Under the pieces are notes generated by a model. It did no database searches. It was not told the DNA's origin and worked only from the letters and a program-made list of their open reading frames with translations. Below are positions 59,555 to 64,000 of a DNA stretch of 64,000 nt, piece by piece; position 1 is the stretch's first letter; each line of letters begins with the position of its first letter. Source of the DNA: DATHTS01 sp965219305 (lineage in GTDB: Bacteria; Acidobacteriota; Blastocatellia; Pyrinomonadales; Pyrinomonadaceae); the NCBI GenBank assembly GCA_965219305.1, contig OZ244725.1, forward strand, positions 3,410,001-3,474,000, in the 5' to 3' direction. Position numbers and translations under genes: made by a program.

Positions 59555-60681
59555 AAATTTTACAGAAACTTTCTATTTTGTCGGTGATATTTTTCGCCGC
59601 TTTTATGTTGAACGGCTGCGGCATTGTCAGCAGCGCGGTCGAGAATATTTCTTCGCTTGCCGGTCTTGATGAAAAAGGCACAGTCATTTCGCAAAGAGCG
59701 CAGATTCGCAGTTCCTATGCGGTTGTGGCGGCTGATCTGCTCGAAGTAAAGCGCGGTGAAACGCTTAATATTCTCGAAGAATTTGAGTTTGAAAATGTCC
59801 GTTGGTTTCGCGTTCGTGCGCGCGATGAAGATCAAACAGAAGGTTGGATCGAAGCGCAAAACGTCATTGTTGACAGCGTTTTAGATAAATCAAAAGAACT
59901 CGCTGAAAAAGCAAAAGACCAGCAACCGCAAGCGACGGGACAACTTCGCGCCGCCTCAAATTTGCGTCTGACACCGGATATACAAAATGATGAGAACATA
60001 CTTCTTCAACTTGAAAACGGTGCAACTTTTGAAATTACCGACTGGAAATTCGTCCCGAAAGCACAAGAACCTGACAACGATACTGCGGATAACAAAAATT
60101 CGGAAGTCGAAGCGGCGAAAAGCGACAAGAAAAAAGATGAACCGGCGAAATTAGACGAAACTTACGACATTTGGTATCAAGTCCGGCTTGATCCGTCGCA
60201 ATCGCCCGCGCCCGCCGGTTGGCTTTTCGGAAGACAAGTTGAACTTCAAGTTCCGAACGACATCGTTTATTACCAGCAAAACAATAGAAAATTCGTTACG
60301 TGGCAAAGATTGGATAATGTCGAAACCGACGATAAACCGAATGTCAGCACCAATGTTCCCGTTTCAAAGCCGGGAAGTTGGGTAATCTTGACGAGAACAA
60401 ATGACGTAAAAGCAATTGACGGTGTTGAACCGGATTTCGACGGAATTCAGGTTATGGGCTACGATAAATATAAACAGGAACATTATATGGCTTACCGAAA
60501 TTTTGATTTGTGGGGGCGGTTGCCTTTGAAAGTTGAAGGTGACGGCGACAATAAATCGTTTACTGTGAATATTCGTAATGCAAACGGTGAAATAGAAGCA
60601 AAACGATTTGTAGTTTTTAAAGACAAAAATATAATAAAAGTAAAACCGCCGGAAAATCTTGGAAATTCGGAAAAGAAATAA
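59551..60681 (+). CDS. Lipoprotein with bacterial SH3 domains
   Basis: A 376-residue lipoprotein with lipobox LNGC near residue 23. Two SH3-like segments are seen (AQIRSSYAVVAADLLEVKRGE to EGWIEAQNVIV, and AASNLRLTPDI to DIWYQVRL...AGWLFGRQVEL), joined by a charged Asp/Lys-rich loop. SH3b domains often bind the cell wall. It overlaps the HExxH peptidase gene and is followed 3 bases later by the Smr gene. Confidence 0.75.
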   Translation: MKILQKLSILSVIFFAAFMLNGCGIVSSAVENISSLAGLDEKGTVISQRAQIRSSYAVVAADLLEVKRGETLNILEEFEFENVRWFRVRARDEDQTEGWIEAQNVIVDSVLDKSKELAEKAKDQQPQATGQLRAASNLRLTPDIQNDENILLQLENGATFEITDWKFVPKAQEPDNDTADNKNSEVEAAKSDKKKDEPAKLDETYDIWYQVRLDPSQSPAPAGWLFGRQVELQVPNDIVYYQQNNRKFVTWQRLDNVETDDKPNVSTNVPVSKPGSWVILTRTNDVKAIDGVEPDFDGIQVMGYDKYKQEHYMAYRNFDLWGRLPLKVEGDGDNKSFTVNIRNANGEIEAKRFVVFKDKNIIKVKPPENLGNSEKK

Positions 60682-60684
60682 AGT

Positions 60685-60969
60685 ATGAATGAAAATCCGT
60701 TTGAAGAACCGTTCGAGATTGAAATTACCGATTCGATTGACTTACACGCTTTTGCTCCGCGAGATGTAAAAAGTGTAACTGAAAATTATCTGGAAGAAGC
60801 AGTAAAAAAGAATTTTCGTATCGTTCGAATAATTCACGGCAAAGGAATCGGCGTGCAGAGAGAAATTGTCAGGAAAGTTTTGGAAAGTAATGATTTCGTT
60901 GAGTCGTTTAAAACAGGAGATGAATTTTCGGCAAATTGGGGCGCGACAATTGTTAAACTTATAGATTAA
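60685..60969 (+). CDS. Smr-domain protein
   Basis: A 94-residue stand-alone Smr domain. IDLHAFAPRDVKSVTENYLEEA and VRIIHGKGIGVQREIVRKVL match the C-terminal nuclease-like domain of MutS2, including DLH and HGKGxG. Free Smr proteins are implicated in nicking or cleaving nucleic acids, including mRNA on stalled ribosomes in some groups. It lies 3 bases after the lipoprotein gene. Confidence 0.88.
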   Translation: MNENPFEEPFEIEITDSIDLHAFAPRDVKSVTENYLEEAVKKNFRIVRIIHGKGIGVQREIVRKVLESNDFVESFKTGDEFSANWGATIVKLID

Positions 60970-60984
60970 AGTTTAGGGAACAAG

Positions 60985-61080
60985 CATTAGAATTCTGGTT
61001 TGAAATTCGGTAAATTGAAAAAGAAATTTCAGAATAGTCGGCATTTTGAAAATTGGACTTTAAAACCTGAATTCTGTTTC
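60985..61080. repeat. Hairpin of GAATTCTG/TTTCAGAAT words
   Basis: AGAATTCTGGTTT (from about 60990) pairs with AAACCTGAATTCT (ending near 61077) with one mismatch. The interior contains repeats of GAAATTTCAGAAT. It lies in the gap between the convergent Smr gene and the small membrane protein gene. Confidence 0.65.
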
Positions 61081-61085
61081 CACTA

Positions 61086-61352
61086 TTATTTTTCTTCAAT
61101 AACATCAGCCCAAACTTCTTCGTCTTCATCTGAAAATTCGTCAAAGAAAGATTCCAGAAGATCATTTTGATCAACAATTTGTCGTTCGGCTTGTTTGACG
61201 CGGCTGGAAAGATATTTGCAGTGATGCTCCAATTCACGGATGCGCTTTTTTTGTTCGCGGTCAACTCTTTCGAGATAGACAAGATAAAAAAACTGCAAAC
61301 CCGCAACACCTGCTAAAGACAACGCCAGACCTATTAAAACATACACCGTCAT
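61086..61352 (-). CDS. Small membrane protein with coiled-coil and acidic tail
   Basis: An 88-residue protein: one N-terminal helix (YVLIGLALSLAGVAGLQFFYLVY), then a charged coiled-coil (VDREQKKRIRELEHHCKYLSSRVKQ) and an acidic C-terminus (FFDEFSDEDEEVWADVIEE). The layout fits a membrane-anchored small scaffold. Unrecognised. Confidence 0.6.
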   Translation of the reverse strand: MTVYVLIGLALSLAGVAGLQFFYLVYLERVDREQKKRIRELEHHCKYLSSRVKQAERQIVDQNDLLESFFDEFSDEDEEVWADVIEEK

Positions 61353-61504
61353 AACTTATAAAAAATCCGTAGGCTGAATTAATAAAGATTATACTCTTGA
61401 CCGCTGCCTTTTGAAAAGTCAAAATTCAAAAAAGGATTAAAAAAAACTGCGGTTTCGGCGCAAATTATTGAAAAAACCGAAGTAATAGAAATTTGTAAAG
61501 AAAA

Positions 61505-61939
61505 ATGAACACGGAAAATCTAAAACTTGTCTATACACTACTGTGCGACGATGTGCGCCTCGAAATGGGAAATAAAGTTTCTTTAATGGGAATTTTTCAA
61601 AATATAATGGTCGAACGCTTGCCGGTTTCACTAATAAAATTTGCCGTCGTCAATCATTGGCGCGGGCGCGGAAATTATCAAACCGAAGTCCGCATAATGT
61701 CGCCGGACAGATCAAATTTAGTCGTTACATCGCAAAATACGACAATTGAACTTGCTCCCGGCGGTTTTACCGATAACGTCAGCTTTTTCGTCAACGTTGT
61801 TTTTTCGACAGCCGGCACTTATTGGGTTCAGACGCTCGCTAATTCGGAGGTTCTTGAAGAATTTCCGCTCGTCGTAACCGATGCGAAATCAGGAAATAGC
61901 TCTCAATTAGCCGAAGAAATTTCTGATACTATTAATTAA
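61505..61939 (+). CDS. Hypothetical protein (DUF6941-like)
   Basis: A 144-residue protein. LVYTLLCDDVRLEMGNKVSLMGIF near the N-terminus and VNHWRGRGNYQTEVRIMSPD in the middle resemble DUF6941-type proteins, whose function is unknown. The beta-rich pattern suggests a compact fold. AAAGAAAA precedes the ATG. It is monocistronic by spacing. Confidence 0.7.
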   Translation: MNTENLKLVYTLLCDDVRLEMGNKVSLMGIFQNIMVERLPVSLIKFAVVNHWRGRGNYQTEVRIMSPDRSNLVVTSQNTTIELAPGGFTDNVSFFVNVVFSTAGTYWVQTLANSEVLEEFPLVVTDAKSGNSSQLAEEISDTIN

Positions 61940-62063
61940 CTTAATAATCAATTATTTTAAAAATTATGCGATAGAAAAACAAATGTATGTGAAGCGACAA
62001 CACATAAAGTTTCTTAATTCAAACTGGTTAAAATTTAATTCTAACCAGTTTGAATTTTTGAAT

Positions 62064-62605
62064 TTAGTTTGATGCTCTCGAAATTTGCAAGTTGTTAGTT
62101 ACTGAAAAAGTTCCTGACACTTGATTTGCCAAAATATTCGCCAAGTTTAAGTCGCCTCTGGAATCAACGAAGCCTTCAAGCGTAACCTGCCCGCCGTCAA
62201 CTATAATCCGTATCGAAGGATTTGTACCTATCAAATACCGATAGAGACCACCGCCGTTCTCCAAAGTCCGCACAGTTCTGTAACGAATTGCGTCATCATA
62301 AGGTGAAGGAGGTAAAGTTTCAATTTTATTTACTACTGTGCTACTCCGGTAACACCTTTAACATATCTCTCTGCAGAATGTTTCAGACTCGGCGTAATAA
62401 CTTTTCCATACAAAATTACGGTATCACCGTTTACCTGATATGAAATGTGATCGAAAATTCCTTAATATGGCAATTTGATCAACTCTCTAAAAACATTTTG
62501 CTCGATTTTCTTACTATCCGTGGAAAAAGTTTGAGCATTAACGTCAATTTGAGAAAATGCTAAAATTGCAATTGCTAAAACCAAAAAACCTTTTATATAT
62601 CTCAT
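62064..62605 (-). pseudogene. Broken BON-domain exported protein gene
   Basis: A signal-peptide start (ATG at 62605; hydrophobic, ending near VNAQ) leads into a BON-domain-like frame (ISYQVNGDTVILYGKV). A TAA at codon 48 (62462-62464) breaks it, and near 62334-62345 the frame shifts by one lost base before VVNKIETLPPSPYDDAIRYR and the second BON domain to the stop at 62064. The 542-base length is one short of a multiple of three. Both defects are needed to explain the frames. BON proteins of this type are exported, membrane-binding stress proteins. Confidence 0.8.
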
Positions 62606-62712
62606 AAATTAAAATTTCTCCCAGTAAATTACAAGTCAATTTTATTGACACTTATTAGAAGAAAAATAAACTTTCTGCGATGTTCAGTTTACTGTAAAGA
62701 TTTGTAAATAAC

Positions 62713-63189
62713 TTACTTATTTACATTATGATCCGTCGGAAGACCGACTTGTCTGAGAGCCTCATAAAGAACGATTCCGGCAGAGGTAGCAAGATTTAAA
62801 CTGCGGACATTTTTGTTCGGCATCGGTATTGTGAGACACCTTTCCCAATTAGCCTGAAGCAAATCTTCCGGCAAGCCGCGAGTTTCGCGCCCGAAAACTA
62901 TACAATCGTTATTTTTGAATTGAAAATCACTATACTTTTTCTGACTTTTAGTGGTAAGATATAAAAAGCGTGAGTCCGGTAAGGCTTCGTAAAGATCTTT
63001 CAAATCAATATGACGATGTAGTTTAACGTCGCTCCAGTAATCAAGTCCGGCGCGCTTTACTGCTTTTTCATCAAGCCGAAAACCTGTTACTCCGACAATA
63101 TGTAAGTCTGTAAAAGTTGCCGCACAAAGTCTTGCAATGTTGCCGGTATTAGGGGGAATTTCAGGTTCGACTAAGCAGATATGAATCAT
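62713..63189 (-). CDS. trmL: tRNA (cytidine(34)-2'-O)-methyltransferase
   Basis: A 158-residue SPOUT methyltransferase. IPPNTGNIARLCAAT at the start, IVFGRETRGLP in the middle and IPMPNKNVRSLNLATSAGIVLYEALRQ at the end are the TrmL motifs, forming the knotted SAM site. It methylates the wobble position of tRNA-Leu species. Length is normal. Confidence 0.93.
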   Translation of the reverse strand: MIHICLVEPEIPPNTGNIARLCAATFTDLHIVGVTGFRLDEKAVKRAGLDYWSDVKLHRHIDLKDLYEALPDSRFLYLTTKSQKKYSDFQFKNNDCIVFGRETRGLPEDLLQANWERCLTIPMPNKNVRSLNLATSAGIVLYEALRQVGLPTDHNVNK

Positions 63190-63311
63190 AAAATTTAGAA
63201 ATTAAATTCAGATAAAATCAATTAAAAATTTGTATTTATCCAAATTTAATAGTATCATCATTTAACTCGAACAAAACTTTTGGTTTAATTCGTATAATTA
63301 GTTATTTTTCA

Positions 63312-63340
63312 TTGACATTGCACAATAATTCGTGTAAAAA
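63312..63340 (+). promoter_or_regulatory. Probable promoter of the FecR-like gene
   Basis: TTGACA (63312-63317) and TAAAAA (63335-63340) are separated by 17 bases (TTGCACAATAATTCGTG). The leader then runs about 60 bases to AACAGGAG, which lies close before the ATG at 63406. Confidence 0.6.
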
Positions 63341-63405
63341 GATCAAAGGTTTTATTTTTATAATTAATAATTTAAAATTTAGCGAATACGCGAACAGGAG
63401 AAATT

Positions 63406-63984
63406 ATGAATAGCAAAATTTGGATGCAGAAAGCACTTTCGATGTGCTTAGTAGTTGCAATATATGCAACTTACTCAATGGTTGCTTTGGCGGCTTCCGA
63501 AAAAATAGTTGGTGAATTATCTATTGCCGGCAAAAGTCAAACAGTTATTATTAACGGTGAGTCAGCAAAAAGCGGACGATCAATTTTTACGTCAAGTACT
63601 ATTGTTACGCCTGAATATACAAGTGCGATTATCAATATCGCCAAAGTCGGCAAAGTTGAAATTGCCCCGAACACTACTTTAACATTATCTTTCGATAACA
63701 ATTCTATCAGCGGCAGTTTGGTTGACGGTAAAGTAACCGCACTTAATGCTTCTAATAATGTTAGTTTCACAACACCCGATGGAAAAACTCTAAACCTTAC
63801 TGCGGGTGAATCGGCAACAGCAGGAAAAGCTCAGGATGATGATACTAAAAGCGGCGGTTCGGGATGGTTGCTTTGGGCTTTAGTTTTCGGTGGTGCGGCG
63901 GCGGCAATCGTTATTGCATCAACAACAGACAACAATCGGGTTGCCTTAGGCGGTGGAACATCAGTTGTTAGCCCCTCAAGATAA
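63406..63984 (+). CDS. Exported FecR-like protein with C-terminal membrane helix
   Basis: A 192-residue protein. A signal peptide (cleavage near LAAS) is followed by a FecR-like beta domain (VIINGESAKSGRSIFTSSTI, PEYTSAIINIAKVGKVEIAP, TTLTLSF). The end has a Gly/Ser-rich stretch, one membrane helix (WLLWALVFGGAAAAIVIAS) and a Gly-rich tail. FecR domains in this setting often act in extracellular-matrix or surface assembly; no sigma factor is adjacent. An AGGAGAAATT site precedes the ATG. Confidence 0.7.
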   Translation: MNSKIWMQKALSMCLVVAIYATYSMVALAASEKIVGELSIAGKSQTVIINGESAKSGRSIFTSSTIVTPEYTSAIINIAKVGKVEIAPNTTLTLSFDNNSISGSLVDGKVTALNASNNVSFTTPDGKTLNLTAGESATAGKAQDDDTKSGGSGWLLWALVFGGAAAAIVIASTTDNNRVALGGGTSVVSPSR

Positions 63985-64000
63985 CATTTTATGAATCTTT

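Noticed and set aside
61437..61631. Minus-strand frame across the start of the DUF6941-like gene
   Set aside because: It has an irregular composition and lies opposite a better-supported gene.

Overview
The window is one continuous stretch of bacterial chromosome, almost entirely coding, with moderately low G+C (judged by eye, not computed). The best taxonomic pointer is the secreted VWA protein at 38316-39290, which reads like the VWFA-related family typical of Acidobacteriota. Many lipoproteins and signal-peptide proteins, a CarD regulator, a stand-alone LysW-like protein and frequent starts without a Shine-Dalgarno sequence fit Acidobacteriota, perhaps class Blastocatellia. This assignment is an inference. 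One tRNA (Arg, TCT) and one intact insertion sequence (IS982 family) are present. I see no CRISPR array, prophage, replication origin or rRNA.

Layout. 0-10 kb: TatT-like lipoprotein and YjbQ enzyme; class II photolyase with its DUF2256 partner; a Tat-exported molybdopterin oxidoreductase with a membrane cytochrome b; an FtsX-type permease; a glycosyltransferase. 9.7-11.8 kb: queE and queC (7-deazaguanine synthesis) separated by two AT-rich membrane-protein genes; queF lies far away at 33.2 kb behind thyA. 12-25 kb: a secreted GH47 mannosidase, tsaD, a K+ channel with RCK domains, a class A PBP, the obg-unknown-nadD operon, the IS982 element and a DUF58 protein. 24.3-29.6 kb: a VanX-like dipeptidase, an L,D-transpeptidase and, on the minus strand, an N-formylglutamate amidohydrolase / DUF1704 metallopeptidase / ATP-grasp ligase cassette. 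30-38 kb: hslO, thyA-queF, carD, tRNA-Arg, fatty-acid desaturase, dienelactone hydrolase, PfkB kinase and a LysW-like protein with a poly-Asp tail. 38-46 kb: VWA/CBM9 pair, a large HD-GYP/GAF/GGDEF protein, a J-domain coiled-coil protein and an amidohydrolase. 46.7-54.2 kb: small RNA-binding and hypothetical genes, a class II amidotransferase, an e(P4)-type phosphatase, a nucleotidyltransferase pair, an S9 peptidase and an ECF sigma factor with a PDZ-containing anti-sigma. 54-64 kb: exported hypotheticals, purH, a HExxH peptidase - SH3 lipoprotein - Smr overlapping set, a broken BON-domain gene, trmL and a FecR-like protein.

Two things stand out. First, at least ten intergenic gaps hold long hairpins built from short direct-repeated words; each locus uses its own word, the arms often run up to a start codon, and similar word tracts also occur inside nadD and a membrane-protein gene. 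Second, the amidohydrolase-DUF1704-ATP-grasp-YkuD operon looks like a ligase-plus-peptidase pathway of unknown substrate. A 60-bp perfect palindrome over the queF stop codon, a PDZ-bearing anti-sigma factor and the poly-Asp LysW-like protein are further oddities.
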